64,000 nucleotides of DNA from Desulfobulbus rhabdoformis (GCF_016919065.1 NZ_JAFFQA010000027.1:1-64000), one strand, 5' to 3'; counted from the stretch's first letter, positions 6,827 to 16,068 are shown. Made by a program: numbers and translations. The notes: generated from the letters alone by a model not told the origin.

Positions 6827-8405
6827 TAACAGCAATGTCGCGCCGGGAAAGAACAAGACCCTGCGCTGTGCCATCTACACCCGCAAGAGCCACGAGGAAG
6901 GGCTCGAACAGGAGTTCAACTCGTTGGATGCGCAACGGGAATCGGCGGAACACTATATCGAAGCCCAGAGAATGCGTGGCTGGACGGCTCTGCCGGATCG
7001 CTACGACGATGGCGGTTTCTCAGGTGGGAACATGGAGCGCCCGGGGCTGCGCCGACTGCTGGCGGACATCGACGCCGGGAAGATTGATGTGATCGTGGTC
7101 TACAAGGTCGACCGGCTGTCCCGCTCGCTGCTGGACTTCATGAAGATGATCGACCTCTTCAACGAGAAGGGTGTCAGCTTCGTCTCGGTCACCCAGCACT
7201 TCAGCACCACCGACCCCACCGGACGGATGTTTCTCGGCATCCTGATCACCTTCGCCCAGTACGAGCGGGAGGTCATCGCCGAGCGCATCCGGGACAAGGT
7301 GGCGGCCGCCAAGCGCCGGGGGAAATACTGCGGCGGCGTACCCATTCTCGGATACGACGTCGACCGGGATAACAAGAAGCTGCTGGTCAACCCCGATGAA
7401 GCTAGGACGGTGCAGTACATCTTCCGCCGGTTCATCCAGATCGGCTCGGCCAAGAAGCTGGGCCAGGAATTGAACGAACAGGGATACCGCACCAAGGCCT
7501 GGACCACCAAGAAAGGAAAGGTGCGCGAGGGCTCCGAATGGAACACCGCCCACATCTACCGGCTGCTCAACAACCGAATCTATATCGGCGAGATCGCCCA
7601 CAAGGATCGCAGTTACCCCGGCGAGCACGAAGGGATCATCGACCGGGCAACCTGGGACAAGGTGCAGGCCATCCTGGAGGACAACAAACCGGTCAAGGTT
7701 TCCATAGCCAGGACCAAAATGGTCGCCCCGCTGAAGGGCGTCATCCGCTGCGGCCACTGCGGATGCGCGATGGGACCGACCTACGCCCGCAAGAACGGCC
7801 GCCACTACACCTATTACATCTGCCAGAAAGACAGCAAGCGGACCGTGAGCCGATGCCCGCTCAAGCGGATTCCCGCCGGGGACATCGAGCAGGCGGTAAT
7901 CGAACAGTTGAGCGCCGTGTTCCGCACACCGACGCTGGTGGCCAAGACTTACTTCGCGGCCCGGGACATCGAGCAGGCAGAGCGGGAGCGGTTGTTCAAG
8001 CAGAAAGCCCAACTCGAGATGGAGCTGTCGCAGGCGCGGGAGCAGGCACTCGAATTGATGAAACCCGGCAACGATCAGCCGGGCAAGACCGAGATGCTGA
8101 CGACGGTTAACCGCCAGGCGGTCGAGCTCTCGAAACAACTGACCCATGTGAGCGAGCGATGCAGAGCCTACCAGGGGAACAGCATCACGGAACAGGATGT
8201 GTCGGAGGCCTTCCAGAATGTCGAGGGTTTCTGGGAAGACCTTTTCCCGGTGGAGCGAAACCGCCTCATCCGCCTCCTGGTGGACAAGGTGGAGATCCGC
8301 GAGACCGGAATCGACATGGAGCTGCGCACCAACGGGCTGACAACGCTCATCGCCGAGCTGGCTGGTCTGGCATGCGAAGTCACCGAACGGAGGGCAAGCC
8401 GATGA
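6819..8405 (+). CDS. Large serine recombinase
   Basis: A 528-residue site-specific recombinase. The resolvase/invertase catalytic domain occupies about residues 14-160 with Ser24 in YTRKS as nucleophile, plus VYKVDRLSRSLLDF and the FAQYEREVIAERI helix. A recombinase domain follows (about 165-300; GYRTKAW and NRIYIGEI blocks), then a zinc ribbon (IRCGHCGCAM, then the YYICQ and SRCP cysteines) and a coiled coil near 380-430. This is the expected integrase/excisionase of the island. It overlaps DUF2924 by 8 bases and the next gene by ATGA, forming a tight module about 0.8 kb from ssrA. Confidence 0.92.
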   Translation: MLDNSNVAPGKNKTLRCAIYTRKSHEEGLEQEFNSLDAQRESAEHYIEAQRMRGWTALPDRYDDGGFSGGNMERPGLRRLLADIDAGKIDVIVVYKVDRLSRSLLDFMKMIDLFNEKGVSFVSVTQHFSTTDPTGRMFLGILITFAQYEREVIAERIRDKVAAAKRRGKYCGGVPILGYDVDRDNKKLLVNPDEARTVQYIFRRFIQIGSAKKLGQELNEQGYRTKAWTTKKGKVREGSEWNTAHIYRLLNNRIYIGEIAHKDRSYPGEHEGIIDRATWDKVQAILEDNKPVKVSIARTKMVAPLKGVIRCGHCGCAMGPTYARKNGRHYTYYICQKDSKRTVSRCPLKRIPAGDIEQAVIEQLSAVFRTPTLVAKTYFAARDIEQAERERLFKQKAQLEMELSQAREQALELMKPGNDQPGKTEMLTTVNRQAVELSKQLTHVSERCRAYQGNSITEQDVSEAFQNVEGFWEDLFPVERNRLIRLLVDKVEIRETGIDMELRTNGLTTLIAELAGLACEVTERRASR

Positions 8406-8824
8406 AAATGAAGCCGACCATTACCGTAGCCGACAACGGCAATCTGCAGATCCACATCCCGATGTTGATCCGGCGCATGCGCGGCCGCAAGACGGTCATC
8501 GCTCCCCAGGCCCTGGATGGAGAAATCACCGGAGCGCAGGAACCGGTGCAGTCCGCCATCCTCCAGGCGCTGGGAAGGGCCTTTTCCTGGGCCGACATCC
8601 TCGAATCCGGCCAGATCAAGTCCATCAGCGAGCTTGCCCGTACCCTTGACGTCGATGGCTCGTATGTGGCCCGCATCCTCAAGCTAACGACCCTGGCCCC
8701 CGACATCGTCGAAGCCCTGATCAACGGCGAGGAACCCAACGGACTCTCGCTGGCCAAGCTGACCCAGACCTTTCCCGAGGACTGGGCCGAGCAGCGCCGC
8801 CAGTTCGGCTTCGCCACCGACTGA
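8402..8824 (+). CDS. HTH protein downstream of recombinase (ParB/KorB-like HTH)
   Basis: A 140-residue protein whose start overlaps the recombinase stop as ATGA. The C-terminal half carries a helix-turn-helix, KSISELARTLDVDGSYVARI followed by LKLTTLAPDIVEALINGE, like the ParB/KorB HTH. The N-terminal half has short strands and a basic RRMRGRK segment. Genes of this type often end DUF2924-recombinase modules. It may bind the attachment site or regulate excision; this is inferred from position only. Confidence 0.75.
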   Translation: MKMKPTITVADNGNLQIHIPMLIRRMRGRKTVIAPQALDGEITGAQEPVQSAILQALGRAFSWADILESGQIKSISELARTLDVDGSYVARILKLTTLAPDIVEALINGEEPNGLSLAKLTQTFPEDWAEQRRQFGFATD

Positions 8825-8850
8825 CGACCGGACCGGAGACCACCCCAGAG

Positions 8851-8878
8851 AGCCGACCATCAGCGTCGGCTTTTCTAC
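8851..8878 (+). terminator. Terminator of the recombinase module
   Basis: AGCCGAC (8851-8857) pairs perfectly with GTCGGCT (8865-8871) around a 7-base loop, followed by a T-rich stretch. It lies 26 bases after the HTH gene. Confidence 0.75.
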
Positions 8879-9190
8879 TTTGGGGGTCTGGAAACCGGAG
8901 TTGACCACGCTTCTTTTCACGGCCGATGCAGGCGAGTTCGAAAAAAACGTCCGGTTGCGGCGTCGAGCGATGACCTAAGACAACCGCCAAAAACGGCAAC
9001 GAGCCGCAAACCCATATCAATCAAGGATGTAGCTTTCCGGACGAGCTTCGGACTTGGTCCGGAGAAAACAGAGAATCAGGGGCCAAACAGAGAAAGAAAG
9101 GCTGGAAGATGGGGAGAATCGATGGTGCGGAGAGGTGCCTTGGAAAGATGTGAAACGGGCGCAAACCCTTTAGAAACAAGGGAAAAAAGA
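8879..9190. other. Non-coding island end before ssrA
   Basis: About 310 bases without a supported gene between the recombinase terminator and the ssrA-proximal terminator. A short inverted motif TCCGGA occurs around 9036-9063. If the element integrates at ssrA, recombinase binding sites would be expected here, but I cannot define them. Confidence 0.3.
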
Positions 9191-9239
9191 AAACCCGTCA
9201 CCCCGGAGAATGACCCCAGAGAGACGGGTTTGTCTTTTT
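9191..9239. terminator. Bidirectional terminator at ssrA/island boundary
   Basis: AAACCCGTC (9191-9199) pairs with GACGGGTTT (9223-9231), with T-rich runs on both strands. On the minus strand it lies directly after the tmRNA 3' end and probably terminates ssrA. On the plus strand it insulates against the island. Confidence 0.7.
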
Positions 9240-9243
9240 GAAA

Positions 9244-9603
9244 TGGTGGAGGCGCCGGGAGTTGAACCCGGGTCCGAAAATTCTCCCCTTCTGTCTCTAC
9301 ATGCTTAGTTCCGGGATTAAATCTCGCGCTTGCCTCTCACCCGGAACAGGGATACGCAAGCGCCAGCCTGAAAAAGTCTCATTGTTCGCGCCTCAGGCGT
9401 ACACGAACAACCAGCCCGTTGAGTCGACGCTCCGAATCCGGCCTTACAGGCGGCAGCCGGTGGAACGGCACAGCAGCTTACGCTGCCAGTGCGTAATTAT
9501 AATCGTCTGCGATTATATTTAAAATCCGCCATTTTTACGAGCTGACAGAAACTCGGCATGCAACAGGAAGCTTCAATATCCCCGTCGAATCCGTTTCGCC
9601 CCC
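9244..9603 (-). ncRNA. ssrA: Transfer-messenger RNA (tmRNA)
   Basis: The minus strand begins with the tmRNA 5' consensus GGGGGCGAAACGGATTCGAC and ends in a tRNA-like T arm (GGTTCAACTCCCG) with an encoded CCA. The tag reading frame in the first third reads ADDYNYALAA then TAA, the typical AA-ending degradation tag. The molecule rescues stalled ribosomes and marks the nascent chain for proteolysis. It lies 40 bases after smpB, encoding its partner protein, on the same strand, and its 3' end marks the border with the integrated element. Confidence 0.96.
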
Positions 9604-9643
9604 ATACTTGAAAATTATTATTTTTTAACTGTATCTCTTTCAC

Positions 9644-10099
9644 TCAGCGATCGCGGCGCATGGTGCGCTCTACGTCGCGCTTGGACTCCTTCTCTTTCAA
9701 GGAAGCCCTTTTATCGTAAAGTTTTTTACCACGGGCAAGCCCCAACTCAACCTTGGCCTTGCCGTTCTCAATAAAGTATATCTTGAGTGGGATGAGCGCA
9801 ATGCCTTTCTCGTGCAATTTCCCGATCAGTTTACGAATCTCACGCTTATGCAACAGCAATTTACGCACTCGCATCGGGTCTTGGTTGGCATAGGTGGTAA
9901 AAGAATACGGTGAAATGTGGACGTTATAGAGATAGACCTCGCCATCTTTCACCTGAGCATACCCGTCTCGCAGGTTCACCTTTCCCCCACGCAACGATTT
10001 AACCTCCGGCCCCCTGAGCACCAGCCCGGCCTCAAAGGTCTGATCGATAAAGTAATCGTGAAATGCCTTCTTATTTTTGGCGATTATTTTTTGTCCCAT
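9644..10099 (-). CDS. smpB: SsrA-binding protein SmpB
   Basis: SmpB binds tmRNA and delivers it to stalled ribosomes. The sequence shows the OB-fold core (KKAFHDYFID, GLVLRGPEVKSLRGG, VHISPY) and the basic C-terminal tail (LARGKKLYDKRASLKEKE, ending in TMRRDR) that reads the empty mRNA channel. ATG at 10099 (MGQKI) gives about 151 residues, the usual size. A GTG five codons upstream is an alternative start. It lies directly upstream of ssrA on the same strand, a common pairing. Confidence 0.96.
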   Translation of the reverse strand: MGQKIIAKNKKAFHDYFIDQTFEAGLVLRGPEVKSLRGGKVNLRDGYAQVKDGEVYLYNVHISPYSFTTYANQDPMRVRKLLLHKREIRKLIGKLHEKGIALIPLKIYFIENGKAKVELGLARGKKLYDKRASLKEKESKRDVERTMRRDR

Positions 10100-10135
10100 G
10101 CTCTCGTTAACCACTCTTCGCTCTTTTCCCTAAAA

Positions 10136-10199
10136 CCGTGAGCGTTCATCTATGCGTCAGCTTCGTTATTTGGTCTCTGTCCGCTGTCACTGATTCCGG
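10136..10199. repeat. REP-like palindromic repeat (smpB-gspE gap)
   Basis: Contains CCGTGAGCGTTCATC and, farther on, a TCACTGATTCCGG arm in opposite orientation. The first part shares about 40 bases, with changes, with the copy at 31272. It belongs to the dispersed CTGAATCCGTGA family. Confidence 0.6.
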
Positions 10200-10255
10200 T
10201 TTTCTTCTTGTGGAAGGGCACTATATGCGCTCTTGCCTCAAACGCCACAAAAAAA

Positions 10256-12085
10256 TCACAGGCTCTCCATTTCTCCTGTGACCCGCAGGGCCTCCTCCAC
10301 CGTGGTTTGCCCCGCCAGGACCTTGCGCCAGGCATCTTCTCTCAGAGTGCTCATACCTTCACGAATAGCTGTTTGACGCAAGTCAGAATCGTGGGCTTTG
10401 TTACTGATCAGTTTTTTCATCTGATCCGACATGGGAAAGATCTCAAAAATCCCCAGACGGCCAAGATAGCCGGTATTACGGCACTGCAAGCAGCCTTTGC
10501 CACGCTTCAACTCCACGCTTTCCTCGGCTTGCACCGGAAATCCCAGCCTGCGCAGTTCTGCGCCTTCCACCCGATACGGTTCGGCACAATGCGGACAGAT
10601 ACGACGCACCAATCGCTGGGCCAAGGCGCCAAGCATGGTTGAAGCGATAAGAAAGGGTTCCAGCCCCAAATCCTCCAAACGAATGATGGTGGAGACCGCA
10701 TCGTTGGTATGGAGCGTCGAGAAAACCAAATGCCCGGTCAGGGCCGCCTGGACCGCATGGGTGGCGGTTTCCAGATCCCGAATCTCACCGATCATGATGA
10801 TATCCGGATCCTGACGCAGGATATTGCGCAGGATCGTGGAAAAGGTGACGTCAATCTGTGGCTGGACCGCGATCTGATTGAATTCCTCGTAGACCATCTC
10901 CACGGGGTCTTCAACCGTGATGATATTTTTTTCTGGCGAGGCGATCTGCTTGAGCGTGGAGTACAGCGTGGTCGATTTACCACTCCCTGTCGGTCCGGTG
11001 ACCAAAACAATCCCATGGGCCGAAGCCATGAATGAGTTATATACCACCCGATCCCGCCTGGAAAAACCGAGCGAATCCAGGTTTTGAAAGATGACCTCGG
11101 GATTGAGAATACGCATAACCGTCTTCTCGCCAAAGGCCACGGGAATGGTGGAAACACGGATCTCTGCCTCGGCGTCTTCACTACGCCGCCCGATCTTGAT
11201 ACGTCCGTCCTGAGGACGCCTTTTTTCAGCAATATCAAGCCGGGCCAGGCTCTTGATCCGTGAGGTGATAGCCGAGTGCACAGCCTTGGGCAGTTTGTAG
11301 ATAACATGCAAGATGCCATCGATACGATAGCGCACCAGACAGACATCCCGCTTGGGCTCTATATGAATATCACTGGCCCGCTGCTCCAGGGCATAGCTGA
11401 AGAGATGATTGACCGCCGCCTTGATGTGCTGATCGCTTGAACTGAGTTCTTTGGCAGAAGAGAGGCGAACATACTGCTCGAGATTGCCGATGTCGACGGT
11501 TGCAGATGTTCCGCTGCCCCCAAACTGTGACTCTGCCGCGGTGATCGAGCGTTGAAAGCCGAAAAACTCAGCCTGGATCTTATTGATATCCTTACGGGTA
11601 GTGAGAAAGGGCTTCACCTGTACCTGGTTGGCCTTTTCGATATCCTCAAGTACATGACGGTTATCCGGGTGATACGTGGCCACACAGAGTTCGGCTCCCG
11701 AGCGCTCAAAAGGCAGCAGCAGATGATTGAGGGCAAAAGAGCGGGGAATGGTCTTGGTGACCGTTTCCATATCCAGCTTCAGAGGATCGAGCTTTTTATA
11801 CGGAATCTTGAGGCCACGACTTACCGCCCGCATAATCACCTCATCGGTGACCAGAGGCTTGCCCGCAATAGGCGATTTCAAGCCCATGGAAGCGACAATA
11901 TCCACCAGATCCGGATCCCATTTATCAGGACGGACCTCGTCATCATGCCGTCTTCCGCCCGACTGTTTGAGCAGTTTTTGCCGCTGCCGCCCCTTATGCA
12001 AAATAACGTGCTGCCGCTGCTCTGGCGAGAGGACCTGTTCTTTGACAAGAAGATCGAGGAGGGATTCGCTGTTGAGAAAAGGCAT
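10256..12085 (-). CDS. GspE/PilB-family secretion or pilus assembly ATPase
   Basis: A 609-residue cytoplasmic hexameric ATPase of type II secretion or type IV pilus assembly. The N-terminal MshEN-like region (about 1-190) is followed by the T2SSE core with Walker A GPTGSGKST at 364-372, the Asp box LRQDPDIIMIGEIRD and the His box LTGHLVFSTLHTND. A tetracysteine zinc site (CPHC, then CLQC) near residue 500 is typical of the extension ATPases GspE/PilB and absent from PilT. No pilin or secretin genes are adjacent, so GspE and PilB cannot be separated here. Confidence 0.9.
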   Translation of the reverse strand: MPFLNSESLLDLLVKEQVLSPEQRQHVILHKGRQRQKLLKQSGGRRHDDEVRPDKWDPDLVDIVASMGLKSPIAGKPLVTDEVIMRAVSRGLKIPYKKLDPLKLDMETVTKTIPRSFALNHLLLPFERSGAELCVATYHPDNRHVLEDIEKANQVQVKPFLTTRKDINKIQAEFFGFQRSITAAESQFGGSGTSATVDIGNLEQYVRLSSAKELSSSDQHIKAAVNHLFSYALEQRASDIHIEPKRDVCLVRYRIDGILHVIYKLPKAVHSAITSRIKSLARLDIAEKRRPQDGRIKIGRRSEDAEAEIRVSTIPVAFGEKTVMRILNPEVIFQNLDSLGFSRRDRVVYNSFMASAHGIVLVTGPTGSGKSTTLYSTLKQIASPEKNIITVEDPVEMVYEEFNQIAVQPQIDVTFSTILRNILRQDPDIIMIGEIRDLETATHAVQAALTGHLVFSTLHTNDAVSTIIRLEDLGLEPFLIASTMLGALAQRLVRRICPHCAEPYRVEGAELRRLGFPVQAEESVELKRGKGCLQCRNTGYLGRLGIFEIFPMSDQMKKLISNKAHDSDLRQTAIREGMSTLREDAWRKVLAGQTTVEEALRVTGEMESL

Positions 12086-12342
12086 GGCTACAGACGGTGC
12101 TGAGGAGGATGATTAGAGTCTCTTTCGAAGCGGGGAAAGCTTTGCCTATATGGTTGCGAACGAAAAGACGTTAACTGATGCTCTATTGTCGCAGGCTGCT
12201 CGCGCGGAAGCAAGAAATTTTATGGAATAGCTGAAAATCACAGCATATTTAGAGATGAGGCGAGAGCCCACAATAAAAAAAAGCCCGTGAAACACGGGCC
12301 CATTTCTGCAAGCAGCAACTGCTTTAACGGTCTTTAAACGGC
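12086..12342. other. Intergenic region
   Basis: About 257 bases between the ATPase gene and pcm on the same strand. Apart from the pcm terminator (12272-12299) I see no supported feature. Confidence 0.3.
12272..12299 (-). terminator. Terminator after pcm
   Basis: GCCCGTG and CACGGGC pair around a 3-base loop (12283-12299), followed on the minus strand by eight or more T residues. It lies about 45 bases after the pcm stop. Confidence 0.88.
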
Positions 12343-12996
12343 CTAATTCTGCCAGCCGTGGGCACCAATCAAATCGACAAAGCGCACCTGCTCCATGGAG
12401 GTAACCGTCACCTCCCCTTCATGTTTTTCCACCAGCTTGAGGTCCTGCACGGTCTGGCCGCCAACGGGCATGACCATGCGCCCCGGATCCCCCAGCTGAG
12501 CCAGAAGCGGCTCAGGGATCTTGGGGCCGCCAGCAGTCACAATGATACAATCAAAAGGAGCTTCAGAGGCCCAGCCCACCGTACCGTCATCAATGCGGGA
12601 GACGATATTATAATAGCGCAACCGATCGAAAACGCGTCGCGCCCGGCTCACCAGGCCATCGATACGCTCAACGGTGTACACTTTCTGGCAAAGCCGCGAA
12701 AGAATCGCCGCGTGGTAGCCAGAGCCGGTGCCTATCTCAAGGATACGCTCATCCCCCTGAAGATGCAGGGCAAGACTCATCAGGGCAACGATATAGGGCT
12801 GGGAAATTGTCTGCCCATTGCCGATGGGCAGGGGGAAATCGCCATAGGCGTGCGACTGCATGGCATCTTCAACAAAGAGGTGGCGGGGAACGGTACGCAT
12901 GGCATCCAGAATTCGCGTGTCGGTAATCCCGCGCGCTACCAGCTGCTCCTCAATCATCCGCTCACGGTTGATATCAAAACTTGAGGGCGAGCTCAC
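12343..12996 (-). CDS. pcm: Protein-L-isoaspartate O-methyltransferase
   Basis: Repairs isoaspartyl residues in aged proteins using S-adenosylmethionine. The 217-residue length is standard. Family motifs are clear: AMRTVPRHLFV, the IGNGQTISQPYIVALM block, the SAM-binding motif VLEIGTGSGY (here ILEIGTGSGYHAAIL), and MVMPVGG near the C-terminus. It follows a lipoprotein gene with an ATGA overlap. The enzyme is cytoplasmic here, with no signal peptide. Confidence 0.95.
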   Translation of the reverse strand: MSSPSSFDINRERMIEEQLVARGITDTRILDAMRTVPRHLFVEDAMQSHAYGDFPLPIGNGQTISQPYIVALMSLALHLQGDERILEIGTGSGYHAAILSRLCQKVYTVERIDGLVSRARRVFDRLRYYNIVSRIDDGTVGWASEAPFDCIIVTAGGPKIPEPLLAQLGDPGRMVMPVGGQTVQDLKLVEKHEGEVTVTSMEQVRFVDLIGAHGWQN

Positions 12997-13370
12997 TTGA
13001 CCTCTTTCCAGGTGTAATCTTTGGTCCAGGCACGTTCAGATTCACTGAAATTACGGAACTCGCAGTTGGTGACCAGATTACCCTGCAGAGTGACGATAAT
13101 CATCTCATACCCAGTGGAATCGACCCAGGAGCCAACCAATGGCATGGTGCCAAAAAGGCCGGGACGATCTTCGTAGTAGACGTATTCACTGACACCGGGT
13201 GCAACTTCCCGACGATTATCCGGCTCGCCCAAATAGCGCTGCACATCCTGCAGAGTCGATACCCCGGGTTTAATCAAAGAGGCATCAGAGGCAAGGTGAC
13301 GCACCTGTTTGGATTGGCAACCGCCAAGCAAGAGGGCAACAAACAGGAGCATGAAAAGGGGAGAACGCAT
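12993..13370 (-). CDS. Small lipoprotein, BamE/SmpA-like
   Basis: Starts at MRSPLF with GGAGG upstream. An N-terminal signal ends in the lipobox LLLGGC, so the mature protein would be lipid-anchored. The 125-residue chain has KPGVSTLQDVQRYLGEPD, the pattern of BamE/SmpA-type domains in which a short helix pair precedes strands, then DSTGYEMIIVTLQGNL. Its stop overlaps the pcm start (ATGA). It may belong to the outer-membrane assembly machinery or be a lineage-specific lipoprotein; the family call is tentative. Confidence 0.75.
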   Translation of the reverse strand: MRSPLFMLLFVALLLGGCQSKQVRHLASDASLIKPGVSTLQDVQRYLGEPDNRREVAPGVSEYVYYEDRPGLFGTMPLVGSWVDSTGYEMIIVTLQGNLVTNCEFRNFSESERAWTKDYTWKEVK

Positions 13371-13403
13371 TACTATTCCTCCAGGAACAATCTGCAGAGA
13401 AAA

Positions 13404-13443
13404 AAAAAGGTTGTGTTCATATATCGTGAACACAACCTTTTTT
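13404..13443. terminator. Bidirectional terminator after htpG
   Basis: A perfect inverted repeat (arms of about 16 bases containing GGTTGTGTTCA and TGAACACAACC) is flanked by A and T tracts on both sides. On the minus strand it lies 213 bases after the htpG stop, ahead of the lipoprotein gene. Confidence 0.85.
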
Positions 13444-13528
13444 CAAGGGCAGTCTCGAACAACCACAAAAGTATCGCCCAAAACCGGGGCGTTAGACGAA
13501 AAGCCCCCTTTCAGGGAGCACAATCTAT

Positions 13529-13557
13529 CCTGAATCCGTGACGGCGGGTGACCACTG
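13529..13557 (+). repeat. REP-like repeat, plus orientation
   Basis: Carries CTGAATCCGTGACGGCGGGT, almost identical to the copy at 28334. It lies between htpG and its downstream terminator. Confidence 0.7.
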
Positions 13558-13655
13558 AACAACGCATCTTTTTAATGATACAACGTTTTTTTTAACAAAT
13601 TCATGTATTGTTCAGTTTTCCCCACCGCCATTTGGGGCGACTTCTTTGCGGTGTA

Positions 13656-15539
13656 TTACTTGTCAGAACCTGCAGCCCGCTCGAGAATACGATAATTGCG
13701 CTTGACCATCACCATGGGATCCACCATGAGGCCAGCCTGAATCATGGCGTTATCGTAGAGTTGCTCAACCACATCTTTGGCAAATTCGGTTTCGCTCTCC
13801 TTGAGAACGGCCAGTTGTTTGATCAGCGGGCTTGAGGCGTTGATCTCCATATCCTTTTTGGAGCCCATACCAAAGGCTTCATTCTGGCCGGAGGCCTTGA
13901 GGATCCGCTCCATGGAGGAGGTCATGTGACCATCGACATTGACGATCATTGCCGGACTGTCCACCAGGCGGGTCGAGGTTTTCACCTCCTGAACCCGGTC
14001 CCCCAGGGTCTCTTTCATCCAGGTGCAGAGACTCTCGATGGACTTGCTGTCCAGAGGCTCGCCCGTCTCTTTGTTCTCAGACTCAGGTGTGGTCTCACCG
14101 GTTTCAGGCAGGTCGAGATCAGCACGATCAGCAGATACCAGCTTCTTGCCATCGTACTCGCCCAGGTGATTCATGACAAAGTCATCGATGGGCTCAAGGG
14201 TGTAGAAGATCTCCACGCCCCGCTTTTTAAACATCTCGATGTAAGGACCGTTCTCAATAGCCTCACGGTTGGGACCATTGATATAGTAAATCTTATCCTG
14301 CCCTTCACGCATGCGCTCCACATACTCATCCAGAGAGATCATCTTGTCGGACTCGCTGACTGAAGACTCGAAACGCAGCAGTTTGGCCAGATCGTTGCGA
14401 TGCTCAAAATCCGAGGTCACTCCCTCTTTGATAAAGAGACCAAAGGTCTTCCAGAAGGTGAGGTACTTGTCGCTATCGCGTTTTGCCTCCTCAGCCAGAA
14501 ACTTGATCACCCGTTTGGTCACAACCTTGCGCAGCTTGTGAACCATGGCGTTATCCTGCAGGGACTGTCGCGAGATGTTCAGCGGTAGATCCTCGGAATC
14601 GACCACACCTTTCAAAAAGCGCAGCCACTCGGGAAGAATGTTTTCGCTGTGCTGATCAATCAACACCTTCTGACAGTAGAGGTTCACGCCCGGGTCCATA
14701 CGTCCCATGCCCAGCACCTCAAAATTTTCTTTGGGTACATAGACAAGCGCATTGATGGCCAGAGGAGCATCAGCGGAAAAGTGCAACCGAAACAGGGGTT
14801 CATCCACGGCTGTGGCGATGAATTTATAGAATTCGGTGTACTCCTCCTCGGTAATCTCGTTTTTAGAGCGGCTCCAGATTGCCTGAACCGTATTCACCTT
14901 TTTGCCTTCCACCTTTACCGGAAAGGGCACGAAGGTTGAATATTGCTGAATAATACGCTCAATGGTGTACTTAGAGGCGTAGGTTTCGGCATCTTCTTTG
15001 AGCTCGATAATGATCTTGGTACCGCGATGCAGACCGGTACAGGGGCTGATGGTGTAGGTGCCACCGCCATCGGAGGACCATTCCCACCCTTCTTCTCCAT
15101 TCCAGGAGCGAGTCTGTACCTTGACGGTTTTAGCCGCCATGAACACAGAATAAAAACCGACACCAAACTGCCCAATCAGACTCACATCTTTTTGAGCAGC
15201 CTCCGCCAGCTCCTCAAAAAAATGCTGAGAACCGGAATGGGCGATTGTCCCGAGATTGGTCTCCAGCTCTTCCCGGGTCATACCGATACCGGAATCAGCG
15301 ATGGTCAGGGTCTTGTTCTTGTCATCACAATCAATGGAGATCTCCAAAGGCACGTGGGCATCAAACTCGATCTTTTCCACCAAACTCTGGTGACGAAATT
15401 TTTCCAGCGCGTCAGCCGAGTTGGACACGAGCTCACGAACAAAAATATCGCGCTCGGTATAGAGAGAGTTGATTACAATATCCAGGACCTTTCTGGTCTC
15501 CGCCTGAAACTGCTTGGTTTCAACCTGTGCGTCTGCCAT
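13656..15539 (-). CDS. htpG: Molecular chaperone HtpG (Hsp90)
   Basis: A 627-residue cytosolic Hsp90. The GHKL ATP-binding domain carries RELVSNSADALEKFR, IADSGIGMTREEL and GQFGVGFYSVF. The middle domain has SRSKNEITEEEYTEFYK and the conserved RYFQ-like region ISRQSLQ. The C-terminal dimerisation domain ends without MEEVD, as in bacteria. It acts in ATP-driven folding, especially under stress. It is monocistronic as far as seen, with its own terminator. Confidence 0.97.
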   Translation of the reverse strand: MADAQVETKQFQAETRKVLDIVINSLYTERDIFVRELVSNSADALEKFRHQSLVEKIEFDAHVPLEISIDCDDKNKTLTIADSGIGMTREELETNLGTIAHSGSQHFFEELAEAAQKDVSLIGQFGVGFYSVFMAAKTVKVQTRSWNGEEGWEWSSDGGGTYTISPCTGLHRGTKIIIELKEDAETYASKYTIERIIQQYSTFVPFPVKVEGKKVNTVQAIWSRSKNEITEEEYTEFYKFIATAVDEPLFRLHFSADAPLAINALVYVPKENFEVLGMGRMDPGVNLYCQKVLIDQHSENILPEWLRFLKGVVDSEDLPLNISRQSLQDNAMVHKLRKVVTKRVIKFLAEEAKRDSDKYLTFWKTFGLFIKEGVTSDFEHRNDLAKLLRFESSVSESDKMISLDEYVERMREGQDKIYYINGPNREAIENGPYIEMFKKRGVEIFYTLEPIDDFVMNHLGEYDGKKLVSADRADLDLPETGETTPESENKETGEPLDSKSIESLCTWMKETLGDRVQEVKTSTRLVDSPAMIVNVDGHMTSSMERILKASGQNEAFGMGSKKDMEINASSPLIKQLAVLKESETEFAKDVVEQLYDNAMIQAGLMVDPMVMVKRNYRILERAAGSDK

Positions 15540-15659
15540 GGGGACTTTTCCTCTATTAGATTTGAGTTAAATAAATATCTGATTCCAAAAGCCCGGCATG
15601 ATGCATCGCCGGCCATGCCATTTTCATTGCCGTCACCAAGTGCTTGGGTGTACTTTAGA

Positions 15660-15817
15660 GGGAATCTTGAATAATTACTTTTTCTGCCAATCTCGGCGTT
15701 ATACGAAAAATTTTATCCTCGGAATATCATGTATATGCCTGCGGTAAAATTTTTAGCATGCCTCGGAGTCTACGCTTACCTGACCTTGATTGAAAAATCT
15801 AATTATTCAAGACACTC
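15660..15817 (-). mobile_element. MITE copy A (inverted orientation)
   Basis: 158 bp with ends GGGAATCTTGAATAATT and AATTATTCAAGACACTC, the reverse of the other copies. Flanking 4-mers TAGA (15656-15659) and TAAA (15818-15821) are a slightly decayed target duplication. It has an extra central block containing GGAGTCTACGCTTACC that also appears, moved and inverted, in copy D. No coding capacity. Confidence 0.8.
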
Positions 15818-16068
15818 TAAAGATACACACCCAATAACTTAAAGGCGTGCTGGCAGGTGCCTGCACAGCAGACTGACGGCATAAGCAATGCAATCAAAAG
15901 AGATTAGCCTTTGCAAAATCAGTAAAATACAAAGTTTGGATAAGCGTTTTCCCGACAATACCGGGGAGATAGGCTCTTCCTTTTATTCGGCCAACATGGT
16001 AAGCACGATTAAATCACTGTCAAGTTTACCAACCACCCCCAAAAAATGAGGCGATTTTCCTCCCTTCG
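15818..16068. other. Intergenic region before hemY
   Basis: About 250 bases after MITE copy A. I see no gene, and no promoter that I can assign with confidence, though hemY must be transcribed from here. Confidence 0.3.

Larger units (their letters stand above)
1..9243. mobile_element. Integrated genetic element next to ssrA (right part only)
   Basis: Everything left of the ssrA 3' end is GC-rich and foreign in content: serine recombinase, DUF2924, phage-type sigma factor, RecB-like nuclease and a defence-like cassette, arranged as divergent arms from about 5.8-6.0 kb. To the right lie ordinary core genes. The boundary at the encoded CCA end of tmRNA is inferred from this change of content and from tmRNA genes being common integration sites. 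The left end lies outside the window, so a flanking duplication could not be checked. MITEs and REP-like repeats common in the core are absent here. Confidence 0.7.

Noticed and set aside
9238..9522. Plus-strand protein frame over ssrA
   Set aside because: The sequence is tmRNA on the other strand.
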